Assembly: GCA_033239125.1 (NCBI GenBank)
Contig: BSWB01000001.1
Span: 55,953,501 to 56,017,500 of the forward strand
Length of the DNA stretch: 64,000 nt
Direction of reading: 5' to 3'
Source: Fagopyrum homotropicum
Lineage: Eukaryota; Streptophyta; Magnoliopsida; Caryophyllales; Polygonaceae
Shown here: positions 21,883 to 31,886 of the stretch, piece by piece
How positions within the stretch are numbered: the stretch's first letter is position 1
How the letters are laid out: every line of letters starts with the position of its first letter
The notes under the pieces: model-generated
Database searches by the model: none
What the model was told of the DNA's origin: nothing
Seen by the model: only the letters and a program-made list of their open reading frames with translations
Program-made: the position numbers and the translations under genes

Positions 21883-22583
21883 TTAAGGTTCAATTGAAGG
21901 TTTATGGTTGTCTTCCATCAAGATTTTATGCATGCACAAGGAGGGTGTAATGCAAACTAAGTCATCAATGGTGTTACAAATAGCTCTCCTATGTAATTTC
22001 AATTCATTCAACAATGTATCAAGCTCATCATCATGCAAAGATGCATTCATAATCACTGGATAAGTAGAATTTGAACCAAGAAAAGCATACTTTAAATGCA
22101 AAAGGAGTGGTTTGAGATCAAGTTTAGGAGAACCTTTATCGGTTGGAGATGATCCATACAATGTAGGTTGAGATGATTCCAAAGTCATGGAAGACTCTCC
22201 AAGACTCCTTGAAACTTGATCAACAACTAAGGGACTTTTTGGAGAAACCACGGGCAAAACCACGACCTCTAGCACAACCACGGGCGTGGAATTGGAAGAG
22301 CTGGCACATTTGGACATTACAAAAAGTTCCACGGGTGAAACCACGGGCGTGATTCTTGCTCCCTGGCCGTGGTTCCTACAGTGATTTAGCACTACTTCGT
22401 GCACTTCAAATTCAGCACTTGTCTCCTTTTCTAATGCATCCAAAGCTCGGACTTCTTTATTGCAAGCTTCTTCAACTCCTTCCTCCATCAAACTCAAGCT
22501 AAGAACCCTCTGAAGTGGGTCCTTGATCAAGATCGAGCTCACAACTTCTCTAGACTCCTCTTCCTCAACAATGTTGAAGACAT
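21883..22583 (-). pseudogene. Athila-M protease-RT linker region
   Basis: The minus-strand ORF 22542-21883 (219 codons) corresponds to the stretch between protease and RT in Athila-2 (27000-27650). It begins SSILIKDPLQRVLSLS and ends HKILMEDNHKPSIEP, with LRHL/LKYAFLGSNSTYPVI in between. In its middle, 22235-22385, it carries the CCACGGGCGTGG/GGCCGTGG-rich module. Beyond 22542 the frame continues in decayed form to 22583, where the Athila-2 LTR begins. The protease and gag of this copy are not in the window. Confidence 0.82.
22235..22385. repeat. CCACGG(C/G)CGTGG module, Athila-M linker copy
   Basis: This module has AACCACGGGCGTGGAA, AACCACGGGCGTGATT and GGCCGTGGTT plus half-sites within 150 bp, inside the protease-RT linker. 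It is equivalent in place to 27105-27270 (Athila-2) and 62640-62790 (Athila-3). Confidence 0.7.
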
Positions 22584-22879
22584 TGTTAGCATGAAATATT
22601 GTGATATTTTAGGCACGTTTTCTAAGTGTATTTCATTCATATTGGTGGTCATTGATAAAGCATTGAAGCAATTGTGAGTTAGTTTATCTATATTGTCGAT
22701 ATAGAGGTCTACATAAGCTTTGTGTTGATTGTAGGCAAATAAGAGCTAAAACCGAACGAATCAAGGGAGAATGGAGATGGATTGAGCATGTACAAGGAAT
22801 GAGGACACCACAAGGGAGCTAAGGAAGATGCTAGGATGAAGAATGACACAAAACAAAGGAGAGTTATGAGCACTCGACG

Positions 22880-23062
22880 TTCCACGCTCTAAAATACGGC
22901 CGTACTAGAGTCCACGCTCTAAACCACGGCCGCGGAACTTTGGCAACACAAGGGTGGAGCATTCCAGAGGGTTACACGGCCGTGGAAGTTGTGAAGCACC
23001 GTGATGAATTTCCACGCTCTAAACCACGCTCTAAACCACGGGCGTGGAATTCCAAGGAACCG
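22880..23062. promoter_or_regulatory. Palindromic CACGGCCGTGG cluster upstream of Athila-2 LTR TATA
   Basis: In about 180 bp there are ATACGGCCGTACT, CCACGGCCGCGG, ACACGGCCGTGGA and CCACGGGCGTGG palindromes, plus repeated TCCACGCTCTAAA. The cluster ends about 80 bp before the TATA box at 23143, an enhancer-like position. A regulatory role is inferred. Confidence 0.55.
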
Positions 23063-23142
23063 TGATTTAGGCGATCTTTTAACGTACAATTTGAAGCCAT
23101 GATCTTTTACACAATGGGCTGGACACTTATTCTATCTTTCCC

Positions 23143-23150
23143 TATAAAAG
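23143..23150 (+). promoter_or_regulatory. TATA box of Athila-2 LTR promoter
   Basis: TATAAAAG in the context CCCTATAAAAGGATGG, within the 5' LTR and on the coding strand of Athila-2. Transcription would start about 30 bp downstream. Confidence 0.65.
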
Positions 23151-24290
23151 GATGGAAAGAGAGAGATTCCGTCACCTGGGCTCACACATTAGCTTACACA
23201 TCCGCTTAGACTTCGCTTACGCTGATTGCAAGTGCTTAGGGTTCCATGTTGGACGTGTGGAGATTGCTATTTCACAACGGAGATTTGCGAAGAGTTGAAG
23301 ATTTGGAAAGTACGCTTTGTCCTTAGGTTTGATTAGAAGATGGATTGACATCCCGTTCTTCGTTCTTATCAAGGATTGTGATTAGTTTGTGTTATTCTGA
23401 ATCTGCTTACATCCTTGTTCTTGTTTGTGGATTTGAGATTTGTTTGAGATTTATCAAAGGTTTTCGAAGGTTTTCATCTTTCATTCTGTTAAATCTTGAA
23501 TTTGATATCATAATGACTGTTGTTGGCTAAAACCCTTTAACAATTCTAAGGTGAAGGGTTGATAGTTGTGTCTTAGATGATAATAGATCGATCGTAAACA
23601 GATTGGACCCTGAGAGTTAGAGAGAATCGTCGACGTACCAAAATCACGGTGTGTTCTTGAGTTCCACGGCCGTGGAATCTCAATATCCACCCGTAATTTC
23701 CCTTAGTTTACGAACCTTGCTTTTACTTTAATCCAAAGTTAAAGATTTGCTTTAACTTAGTCTTGGCTTGCCTTTTCTAGGTGGTAGTGAAGCCTCAACA
23801 ACCTCTACCTCGATTCCGAGTGTCACAACCTTAATCGGTTTAGTTAGTCTCGATCCTTGGATTACAAGTTTGGGTATTTGACATTAATTCTTGTCTTTAG
23901 ATCCTTTCTATACTGAAGCCTCAACAACCTTTATAGAGAGTATTTCTAGATAAGTCACATAAAGCCTTGGAACTTCACCGTGCATTGCTTTGCATTAGTA
24001 TACCATTGCAACTCTTAAATCTGTCCTTATATCTTTAGTATATCTTGAATCGATTGCCACAGCTGGATTCCTGGATCTTTAGGATTGTTGTTTTCCCAAT
24101 AATTTACAAAGCTCATACATTTACTTGCTTGACAATTCTATAACTGGATTTAACCACCCAAATCCTTCTGTTCGATACTCTGGAATTCTTGCTTAACTAT
24201 ATCGATCCGTACACTGCGGGTTCGCTTGCTTGATTCTAGTTTTATAAATTTAAGACTTATTTGCACGCACGCTAAGTGGCGAATAAGTTT

Positions 24291-24310
24291 TTGGCGCCGT
24301 TGCCGGGGAT
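24291..24310 (+). other. Athila-2 primer binding site
   Basis: TTGGCGCCGTTGCCGGGGAT, the well-known primer site sequence of plant Athila elements. It lies about 20 bp after the inferred LTR end and about 80 bp before the gag start. Confidence 0.88.
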
Positions 24311-24387
24311 TTGGTCTAGGCCGAATTCGGTTATCGGTTGTCAAGCTTGGGAGCTTCTCCCTTGTTATTTGATATCTCTTCGAGTGT

Positions 24388-27300
24388 ATGCGCAGGTCTA
24401 GGAACAACGAAGACCTCTTACCTCTTGATCAAGAGCTTGAGAGGACTTTGAGGAGAAAGCTTAAGGAAAGAAAAATGGCTGAAGAAGGAGAACATGATTA
24501 CCAAACGGAGTTAGCGGAAAAGGAAGCTCAACTCCAATGGAGTGAGAAGACTCGTAGGGAAGAAATGGATCGTCATCAAACGGAAGTTGATGATCTATCT
24601 GACATGATGTTCCAAATGAGGTTAAAAATAAACAACCTCAAGGAGAAAAAGAGAAGAAGGAGACCGGGAAGATCGGTTAGAGCCAACTCATCCAATGAGG
24701 ATAGTGACTCCTCCATGCCACCACTAGAGGAAATTGATCCAACGATCAATGTGAATCCATTCTTTCCACGGCCAGCTGCAAATCGCCGTGTTCCAGCTAG
24801 AGGTGCGAGGGTCGAACGTGTTGATGAGGAGCCAAGAACTCTTGGCCAAAGGATGGATCCAATGCAGCAACCACGCCGTTTAGGTGTGAACTTTGATGCT
24901 GATGATGCACAAGGGTTTAGCTTCAACCCGCAAGTTATTACCATTGTACGCCAAAATCAATTTGGGGGAACAAGCGCTGAATCTCCACACCAACATCTAC
25001 AAAATTTTGAGATCATAATGGAGACAATGAAGCCGAAGAATGCAACTACCAACAGCTATAAGCTCAAGCCTTCCTTCTTCTCCTTGAAAGGGAAAGCATT
25101 GTCTTGGTATCAAGCTCTTCCAAGTGGGAAGCTTGAAACATGGGAGGATCTCTCTTCGGAATTCCTCACTAAGTTCTTTCCGCCATCTAAAACGGCGGAG
25201 TTAAGAGGTAAGATTAATGCATTTTCTATGAGATCTAACGTAAGTTTGTTTCAATCTTGGGAAAGATTTCAGGATTTGCTATTGGATTGCCCACATCATG
25301 GCATATCCAAATTGGCGCTATTGGAGATATACTATAAGGGGCTGGATGTGGAGACACAATTCAAGCTCCAATCCCTTTCATGTGGTACATTCATGGACAT
25401 GAGGGAAGATGACGCTTGGGACTTCATTGAGAAGCAAGCGCGAGTTATAGAGAAGTATTCTCATCGGAAAGTGGAGGCGAATCATGTGGATCAAGGAGCA
25501 AAGCTATCACAAGCAGCTCAAACTCAAATCTTTTCTCTCAATACGGAGATTAAAGAGTTGAAGGAAGCCAACAAAACCAACTTTCCGAAGCAAAAGGAGC
25601 AAGATGTAGGTTATTTGGGCAACAACAATAACCACAACGGGAATGAGAATACAAACCGCAACAACCGGAACAACAACCGGAACAATTGGAACAACAACAG
25701 CAACAACAACAACCGGAACAACAATTGGAACAACAATAGGGGTTCAAACAACAACAATTGGCACCCCAACCAACAAAATTCCGGTAATTCTTATTCCAAT
25801 TCAGGAAATTCAAATTCACTAACTCCACCTTCCTCTTCTTCCACTCCTTTGAAAAGCCAGGGGCAAACATCTAATGGTGGAAGTACTTCGGGGAAAGAGA
25901 AGCCCGATCCCATGTTGGAAAAAATTTTGGGCAAGCTTCAAGTGTTGGAGACTCGCATCATCAAGGTTGATGATCACATAACTAAGGTTGATAAAGCCCA
26001 AAAGGTTTTAGAAAACCAAATGTTTAGTCATGCGGAGGAAGTTCCTAGGAATCAAGGGAAACTTCCAGGAAAGACGGAGGACAGCCCAAAAGGAAGGGTG
26101 ATGGCAATGACAACTAGGAGTGGAGTAACAACTACTGACCCACAGCCTAAGTTTGTAGAAGTCCCCGTTGAGAAAGAGAAGGAAAAGGGGAAGGAGAAGG
26201 AAGATGTCTACGTTCCTCCTCCAACTTATAAACCTCCCCTATCGTTCCCACAATCTAGAGCAAGAGCGCGTCTAGACAAGCAATTCGGTAAGTTTATTGA
26301 ACTCATGAGCAAACTGCATATTAATATACCTTTCATTGATGCAATTGTAGGTATGCCGGTTTATGGGAAGTTCTTAAAGGAGATCCTCTCTAACAAGAGA
26401 AAGCTAGAGGATTTTGGAGAGGTTAAGATGAGTTCGGGTTCATCGGATCTCATCAAAACCATGAAAGAGAAGATGCCCCCAAAGCTAAAGGATCCGGGGT
26501 CATTTTGTATTCCCATAGGAGTGGGAGATGTCACATATGATGCATTATGTGACTTGGGAGCAAGCGTGAGCATCATTCCGCTTGCCTTATGCAGGAAGAT
26601 CGGTTTAGGCGACCCTAAACCGGTGAAGATGACGTTGTACATGGTGGATCGATCCATAACTCGTCCCGTCGGTATAGTTGAAGACGTCCCGGTCAAGCTT
26701 GGTAAGTTCTATGTTCCTATAGATTTTGTTGTGCTTGACATTCCTGCAGATAGTCCGGTCCCGATCATTCTCGGAAGACCGTTTCTTGCAACATCCGGCT
26801 GCATAGTCGATTGCAAGAATGCTAGACTCACCTTTGACATAGGAGAAGAGAAGGTAGAGTTTGTCCTTTCCACTTTGGTGAAAGAACCAGCCTTCGATGA
26901 GGATATATTCAATATCCAAGACGAAGAACTATCTAGAGAGGAGGTAAGTTCTATTCTCTTCAAAGATCCCTTGCAAAAAGTTCTTTCTATGAGCATAACG
27001 GATATAGGGGAAGAAGAGGAGTGCAATGAGGCAATTGAAGCCTTAGAGACACAAGAAGAAGTGTGTGAAGAAGAGTTCGAGAAACTCCATGATGAGGCAG
27101 AAAACGTACGGATCCACGGTCAGACGGCCTATTCCACGGCCGTGGATTTCACCAACAAAAGCGTGGAGCACTCCAGAGACTTACACGGCCGTGGAGGAAG
27201 CAGATCCACCGTATTTACTTTCCACGCCCAAAATCACGGCCGTGGAGAAGGCAGGGGTGCCGTAATTTTGGGTGAGTTCGAAGGAAATTGTATCTCTTCT

Positions 27301-27942
27301 ACAACTTCTCTTGATTCTTCGCCAACACTTTCTACATCCTTAGACACTTCTAAGGAAGCATCGGATGCTTCTCAAGAGCCATTGGAAACTCCGATAGTGA
27401 TGGAATTGAAGCCACTTCCTACACATCTAAGGTACGCATTTCTAGGACCTAATTCTACCTATCCGGTAATTGTTAGTTCCGATTTGAGCATAGATGAACA
27501 TAGTAAGCTTATGGTTGACCTTAAGAAACATAGGAAAGCCTTAGGATATACTATAGAGGATTTATTAGGAATCAAACCTTCCCTATGCATGCATAAGATC
27601 TTAATGGAAGAGGACTTTAGAACTTCGCGACAACCTCAAAGGCGGTTGAATCCGACCATGAAGGAGGTTGTCAAGAAGGAAATTCTTAAACTACTTGATG
27701 TAAGCATCATCTATCCTATCTCCGATAGCAAGTGGGTGAGTCCCGTACAAGTAGTTCCGAAGAAGGGAGGAATGACAGTCATCACCAACAAAAAGAATGA
27801 ACTCATTCCTACACGAACCGTAACAGGATGGCGGATGTGCATAGACTACCGCAAGCTAAACAACGCGACAAGGAAGGATCACTTCCCACTACCCTTCATC
27901 GATCAAATGCTTGAAAGGTTAGCACAACATTCACACTTTTAA
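24388..27942 (+). CDS. Athila-2 gag-protease polyprotein with truncated RT
   Basis: An uninterrupted 1184-codon frame. The ATG is at 24388, or alternatively at 24475 after the basic leader. An acidic/basic coiled-coil-like start (LERTLRRKLKERKM, DDLSDMMFQMRLKINNLKEKKRRRR) covers about residues 1-95. The retrotransposon gag domain (HQHLQNFEIIMETMKP ... FFSLKGKALSWYQALP ... LTKFFPPSKTAELRG) is about 192-350. An Asn-rich low-complexity tract is about 410-480. A second coiled coil is about 505-555. The aspartic protease has CDLGASVSIIP at about 721-731, in the DLGAS form usual for Athila. A linker follows that contains the HGRG-rich translation of the CCACGGCCGTGG module (about 905-965). The first 80 or so RT residues (SKWVSPVQVVPKKGG, CIDYRKLNN, FPLPFIDQMLERLA) end at a stop after HSHF, so no catalytic RT is made. 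No CCHC zinc knuckle was seen. Confidence 0.93.
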   Translation: MRRSRNNEDLLPLDQELERTLRRKLKERKMAEEGEHDYQTELAEKEAQLQWSEKTRREEMDRHQTEVDDLSDMMFQMRLKINNLKEKKRRRRPGRSVRANSSNEDSDSSMPPLEEIDPTINVNPFFPRPAANRRVPARGARVERVDEEPRTLGQRMDPMQQPRRLGVNFDADDAQGFSFNPQVITIVRQNQFGGTSAESPHQHLQNFEIIMETMKPKNATTNSYKLKPSFFSLKGKALSWYQALPSGKLETWEDLSSEFLTKFFPPSKTAELRGKINAFSMRSNVSLFQSWERFQDLLLDCPHHGISKLALLEIYYKGLDVETQFKLQSLSCGTFMDMREDDAWDFIEKQARVIEKYSHRKVEANHVDQGAKLSQAAQTQIFSLNTEIKELKEANKTNFPKQKEQDVGYLGNNNNHNGNENTNRNNRNNNRNNWNNNSNNNNRNNNWNNNRGSNNNNWHPNQQNSGNSYSNSGNSNSLTPPSSSSTPLKSQGQTSNGGSTSGKEKPDPMLEKILGKLQVLETRIIKVDDHITKVDKAQKVLENQMFSHAEEVPRNQGKLPGKTEDSPKGRVMAMTTRSGVTTTDPQPKFVEVPVEKEKEKGKEKEDVYVPPPTYKPPLSFPQSRARARLDKQFGKFIELMSKLHINIPFIDAIVGMPVYGKFLKEILSNKRKLEDFGEVKMSSGSSDLIKTMKEKMPPKLKDPGSFCIPIGVGDVTYDALCDLGASVSIIPLALCRKIGLGDPKPVKMTLYMVDRSITRPVGIVEDVPVKLGKFYVPIDFVVLDIPADSPVPIILGRPFLATSGCIVDCKNARLTFDIGEEKVEFVLSTLVKEPAFDEDIFNIQDEELSREEVSSILFKDPLQKVLSMSITDIGEEEECNEAIEALETQEEVCEEEFEKLHDEAENVRIHGQTAYSTAVDFTNKSVEHSRDLHGRGGSRSTVFTFHAQNHGRGEGRGAVILGEFEGNCISSTTSLDSSPTLSTSLDTSKEASDASQEPLETPIVMELKPLPTHLRYAFLGPNSTYPVIVSSDLSIDEHSKLMVDLKKHRKALGYTIEDLLGIKPSLCMHKILMEEDFRTSRQPQRRLNPTMKEVVKKEILKLLDVSIIYPISDSKWVSPVQVVPKKGGMTVITNKKNELIPTRTVTGWRMCIDYRKLNNATRKDHFPLPFIDQMLERLAQHSHF
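27105..27270. repeat. CCACGGCCGTGG module inside Athila-2 coding region
   Basis: CCACGGCCGTGG at 27134-27145, ACACGGCCGTGGA at 27183-27195 and TCACGGCCGTGGA at about 27233-27246. Positions 27162-27229 resemble LTR positions 22954-23018 over their whole length (GTGGAGCA.TCCAGAG, then TTACACGGCCGTGGA, then CACCGT, then TTTCCACGC). Confidence 0.75.
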
Positions 27943-28031
27943 GTCATTTGATTTTGATTGCTTTTAGTGTTTATCTTTCTTGTTACTTTTGATCTTGTGT
28001 TGTTGTTGTCTTTGCCTTTTCATGTTTGCCA

Positions 28032-29098
28032 TGGACGGATTGTACTTCCAAGACGACCTTGACAACATGGAGTATGAGGAGTGGATGGAAAGCCAAGATC
28101 TAGGACCTCTCCATGATGAGTTTGAGTATTGGGAGGAGTTTAATGCCTATCATGAGTCCCATGATCAAGCTCACATGACTACATTGCCTTATATGGAACC
28201 TCACCATCAACCTCACAATGATCGATTGGAGTCAATGCTAGAAGAAATGTTGAGGAAGATGGATAATCTAGAAAGCAACCTTTGTTCCATTTCGAGTGCA
28301 CACGTGGTGCTTGAAGTGGAAGTATTTCAACAACAGGAGGTTCACCATGAGGAGATCCATGAATTACCCGATTCAACCATAACCAATAGAGACCTTGAGG
28401 AAGAGTTGAATAAAGCTCGGGAGCAATTGTGGCTAAGGGATTTGGCGCTGGAGGATGCAAGAAGATTGAGTATCGAGAGAGAATAACAAATGAGGAGGGA
28501 GATTGAGGAGATTAGGCATGCTCTTATGCTAGGAGATCCTACCATCCTTCAAGGCATACCTCCACCTCCTTCACCTTTGGAGGAGTGCAATGAAGTATTC
28601 TCACCCCCGGACATCCTTGCCATCAACCCCGGAACCACACTTGACGAGCTCACAAGGGAGAGCCCTAAGTTAACTTCAACTCCTTCCAATCCTTTCTTTC
28701 TTGCCCGGAGTACACACGAAGATGGGATTCCCTTTCCTAAGGAGTCTCCCATGTTGAATGATGAAGGCAAGCATGATGGATCCATGATGGTTATGAAGCA
28801 CTTCAATGAAGAATTCTTTCCAAGAATCGGCTTTCTTCGGATCATAGAGGATGAGGATGGCAAGCATCTCACCGGTGTGACCGCGGAATACCAATTGTCT
28901 AAGTATGGGGTGGCACCTATGGTTGCAACTCTATACAATCATCAAGGGAGCGGTGATGACGGAGTCTACTACTCACCGGTGAAGAGAAAACTTAAAGCTT
29001 ATTTGGGCATCGAGTGGCCCTTGCTTGTCATCATGGATGCCGGAAAGCGATGGTTGCTTGGACTCCTCAAGCAAACCATGGTATTCGAGGTGGATTGA
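28032..29098 (+). pseudogene. Novel Athila-2 ORF: coiled coil plus diverged integrase-like segment
   Basis: Starting at the ATG at 28032 (MDGLYFQDDLDNMEYEEWM), the frame runs about 355 codons to a stop at 29096-29098. A single in-frame TAA at 28484-28486 interrupts it; both sides are in the same frame. The N-terminal half is acidic and then predicted coiled coil (RLESMLEEMLRKMDNLES; LEEELNKAREQLWLRD). The C-terminal half aligns by eye with the Athila integrase core: HFNEEFFPRIGFLRIIED against RFFNRVIFPRFGTPRVII, then KHLT, LSKYGV, V.T.Y..Q, and an AGKRWLL stretch like AGEKRLL. The catalytic Asp and Glu positions are not conserved. It takes the place of RT-RNase H-integrase in this element. 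The upstream stretch from 27980 is a hydrophobic leader (LLLILCCCCLCLFMF) that may not be translated. The function is unknown. Confidence 0.7.
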
Positions 29099-30171
29099 GA
29101 CATCTTCGGAGTTTGGTCAAGCTAATGACCTAAAAGAAGTGCTTCTTGGGAGGCAACCCAAGGGTAACAACTCTTTCCCTTTTCTCTTTCGTCTTGGTTT
29201 TTGCTTTTGTTTTTTGTGTGCTTTGTTTTTCTTTTGTGTTTTTGGGTGCTAGATCTTGTAGTTGTCATGTGTGATGAGATGTTGGAGGTCATGTGAAAAC
29301 CTCATGGAACTGTTGAAGGTACAAGATCCAAGCACATGGACGAGGAAGAAAGCACCCAGGAAAATTGGATTGATCTTGCACAAAATCAGCCGATTTTTCT
29401 TGGGTAGATGGTCCGATTTTTCCTTCTATCAAGGAAAGTGATGATCTCTAATCAAGCATGGGTGGAGCGGATGTGGAACTTGGACGGCTTGCGGTGCCAA
29501 TCGTGGGTTCCGACACCATAATGAACATCAAGAGCTCTCTACCATCCTTGATCGATCATCCACCATCATCATTCGATGTGAACCGAAATACCAAAGCATC
29601 ACCAATTTTACATTGTGAGGACTCTCTATCACTTCTTTATTTAGTTTGCACATTGGGGAAATGTGTTTCTAAGTTTGGGGTGGGGTTTTCATGATCACTT
29701 GCATGATTAGCATCTAGGATAGTTTAATATTGTCACATGTTTCATTATGTCTTGCATTGTACATACATATTTCGAAAAATCCAAAAAAATCAGAAAAATT
29801 TTTAAAATAATTTAGTGCTTCTAAGCTTGGGTATGACCCTTATGATGAGATTGTCTTGTGAATTGGCTATGGATAGATTTATGTGTTGAATTGATGTATG
29901 CATATGTGGACTTGAAGTACTTATCTTGAATCCCATGTGTGAATTGTGATCATGAATGCTTGCCTTGATTGGATTGAGGATTGATAGTCGAAATTACATG
30001 CTAGTTCTTGCACATCATTTAGGAGTGGTTCAGGCAATTCATTTTCCTCTACTTCTCATCTTGATCATGTTGTTTGAGCACCTCAATTGATGAAAAAATT
30101 GACCTCTTTTGACCCATCGGGGAATAGGAGCGTGCTAGTGTGTTGATGTGTGTGAAAAGCAAGTGTGGGGT
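29099..30171 (+). other. Athila-2 3' untranslated region (ends at chimeric junction)
   Basis: It starts with the conserved GGTCAAGCTAATGACC ... GGGAGGCAACCC block and a U-rich tract. It then matches the Athila-4 3' region (31887-32754) closely through the AAAATCAGCCGATTTT segment (about 29384), the GGGTGGAGCGGATGTGGAAC block (29460) and TTTGCACATTGGGG (29645). It continues to AAGCAAGTGTGGGGTGA near 30171, where it switches abruptly to RNase H coding sequence. No polypurine tract or 3' LTR is present. Confidence 0.78.
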
Positions 30172-30540
30172 GAAGTTGGGGCTGTTTTAGGACAAAAGAA
30201 AGAGGGGCGTACACATGCCATCTATTATGCTAGCAAGACGCTAGATGATGCCCAACTTAACTATGCCACAACCGAGAAGGAGTTGCTAGCGGTGGTGTAT
30301 GCCTTTGAGAAGTTCCGGTCATATCTTGTTGGAGCAAAGGTCATTGTGAATACGGATCATGCTGCGATCCGTTACCTCCTCACAAAGAAAGATGCCAAGC
30401 CTCGCCTCATTCGGTGGATCCTTCTCCTTCAAGAGTTTGACTTGGAAATCCGGGACAAGAAGGGGTCCGAAAATTCTGTGGCGGATCACCTTAGTAGACT
30501 CGCACCATTGGAGCTTGAGAGAGACGACATCCGATTGATG
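30172..30540 (+). pseudogene. Athila-4 RNase H domain
   Basis: This RNase H domain begins in mid-domain (GAVLGQKKEGRTHAIYYASKTLDD) right after the chimeric junction, so the first acidic residue (CDAS) is missing. It has EKELLAVVYAFEKFRSYL, VNTDHAAIRYLLTKKDAK and an intact ADHLSR. The apparent start at 30148 lies in the 3' region of Athila-2 and is not genuine. A frameshift near 30535 puts the integrase in another frame. Confidence 0.87.
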
Positions 30541-31886
30541 ACTCATTCCGGGATGAGCAATTGTAAATGATGGAAGAATACTTGTTTCAAGTGTCAAGGG
30601 GTAATGAGCCATGGTATGCCGATATTGTGAACTACCTTGTGTGTGAGGAAGTGCCACCCGGGTTATCATATGCCCAAAGGAAGAAGTTCTTCAAGGATGT
30701 GAGGCATTATTATTTGAGTGAGCCTCTCTTGTTCAAGAGAGGGCCGGATGGAGTCTTTAGGAGGTGCATTCTGGAGGATGAGATGGAGAGTGTGATCCGC
30801 CATTGTCACTCCTTGCCATGTTGAGGCCATGCTAGCTCACACAAGACGTGTGCAAAGGTATTGCAATCCGGTTTTTATTGGCCTAACTTGTTTAGGGATG
30901 TGCAGAATTTTGTAGTGGCATGTGATGCTTGCCAAAGGACGGGCAACATCTCAAGGAAGAATGAGATGCCCTTGAACAACATACAAGAGGTGGAGATATT
31001 TGATGTGTGGGGTGTGGACTTCATGGGACCATTCCCTTCTTCATGTGGCAATCTCTACATCCTATTGGCGGTGGACTATGTGTCGAGATGGGTGGAAGCA
31101 ATCGCTTCTCCCCCAAATGATGCCAAGGTTGTGGTGCGGTTCTTCAACCGAGTGATCTTTCCTAGGTTTGGGACACCAAGGGTGATCATAAGTGATGGAA
31201 GAAAGCACTTCACTAATAGGAACTTTGCAGCACTTTTGGCTAAGTATGGGGTGACTCATAAGGTGGTAACACCATACCATCCCCAAACTAGTGCCCAAGT
31301 GGAGATCTCCAACCGGGAGATAAAAGGAATCCTTGAGAAGACGGTTTCTAGAACAAGAAAGGATTGGGCTATGAAGCTCGATGATGCTTTGTGGGCTTAT
31401 AGAACCGCTTTCAAGACACCGATTGGCACTACTCCCTACAAGCTAGTTTATGACAAGTCTTGCCACCTTCCGGTAGAGATGGAGCATAAATCATATTGGG
31501 CCATAAGGTGGCTGAATTTTGACCTCAAGGAGGCCGGTGAGAAGAGGTTGCTAGACGTGAACGCTCTTGAGGAGATCCGGTTAGATGCTTAAGAAAATGC
31601 CCGGATTTACAAGGAAAGGACCAAGCGTTGGCATGACAAGCGTCTCATCCCAAAGGAGTTGAGTGAGGGTGACTTAGTGCTTCTATTCAACTCAAGGATG
31701 CGGCTCTTCCCCGGAAAGCTCAAGCCAAGATGGACGGGTCCTTATGTTGTGAAGAAGATATTTCCTCATGGAGCGGTGGAGATAGGAGGAGATCATTGTG
31801 GTAACTTTAAGGTGAATGGGCACCGTTTGAAGAAGTACATCCCGGAAGTTCCGGTGGAAGAGATTGCCCCACTTCACCTTGAGTGA
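30541..31886 (+). pseudogene. Athila-4 integrase, nearly complete
   Basis: This is a nearly full integrase. It contains an N-terminal linker (MMEEYLFQVSRGNEPWY), the HHCC zinc-binding domain (VIRHCHSLPC.GHASSHKT with a stop in place of Gly, then FVVACDACQ) and the DDE core (WGVDFMGPF, PRVIISDGRKHF, TSAQVEISNREIK). The C-terminal domain (LFPGKLKPRWTGPYVVKKIFPHGAVEI) runs to the stop after EIAPLHLE at 31884-31886. It is broken by stops near 30568, 30822 and 31592 and a frameshift near 30530. The core keeps all three acidic residues, so the inactivating changes are few. It is adjacent to a 3' region of the same family. Confidence 0.9.

Larger units (their letters stand above)
22584..24269 (+). 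repeat. Athila-2 5' LTR
   Basis: This LTR begins TGTTAGCATGAAATATTGTG and probably ends TTGCACGCA at 24269; the exact 3' edge is uncertain by about 20 bp. Its start resembles the Athila-3 LTR (TGATAGCATGAAATATGATG) rather than Athila-1. A clear TATA box, CCTATAAAAGG, lies at 23141-23151. A dense cluster of CCACGCTCTAAA, CACGGCCGTGGA and CCACGGGCGTGGAA sites lies just upstream (22880-23062). One further CCACGGCCGTGG is downstream of the TATA at 23664-23675. It interrupts Athila-M at 22583; the other target copy could not be found. Confidence 0.82.

Noticed and set aside
25550..25870. Cys-rich minus-strand ORF (CCCCCCCSNCSGCC)
   Set aside because: It is antisense to the Asn-rich (AAC repeat) tract of Athila-2 gag.
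30148..30171. Apparent start codon and first residues (MCEKQVWGEV) of the RNase H ORF
   Set aside because: They derive from the 3' untranslated region of Athila-2 at a chimeric junction.
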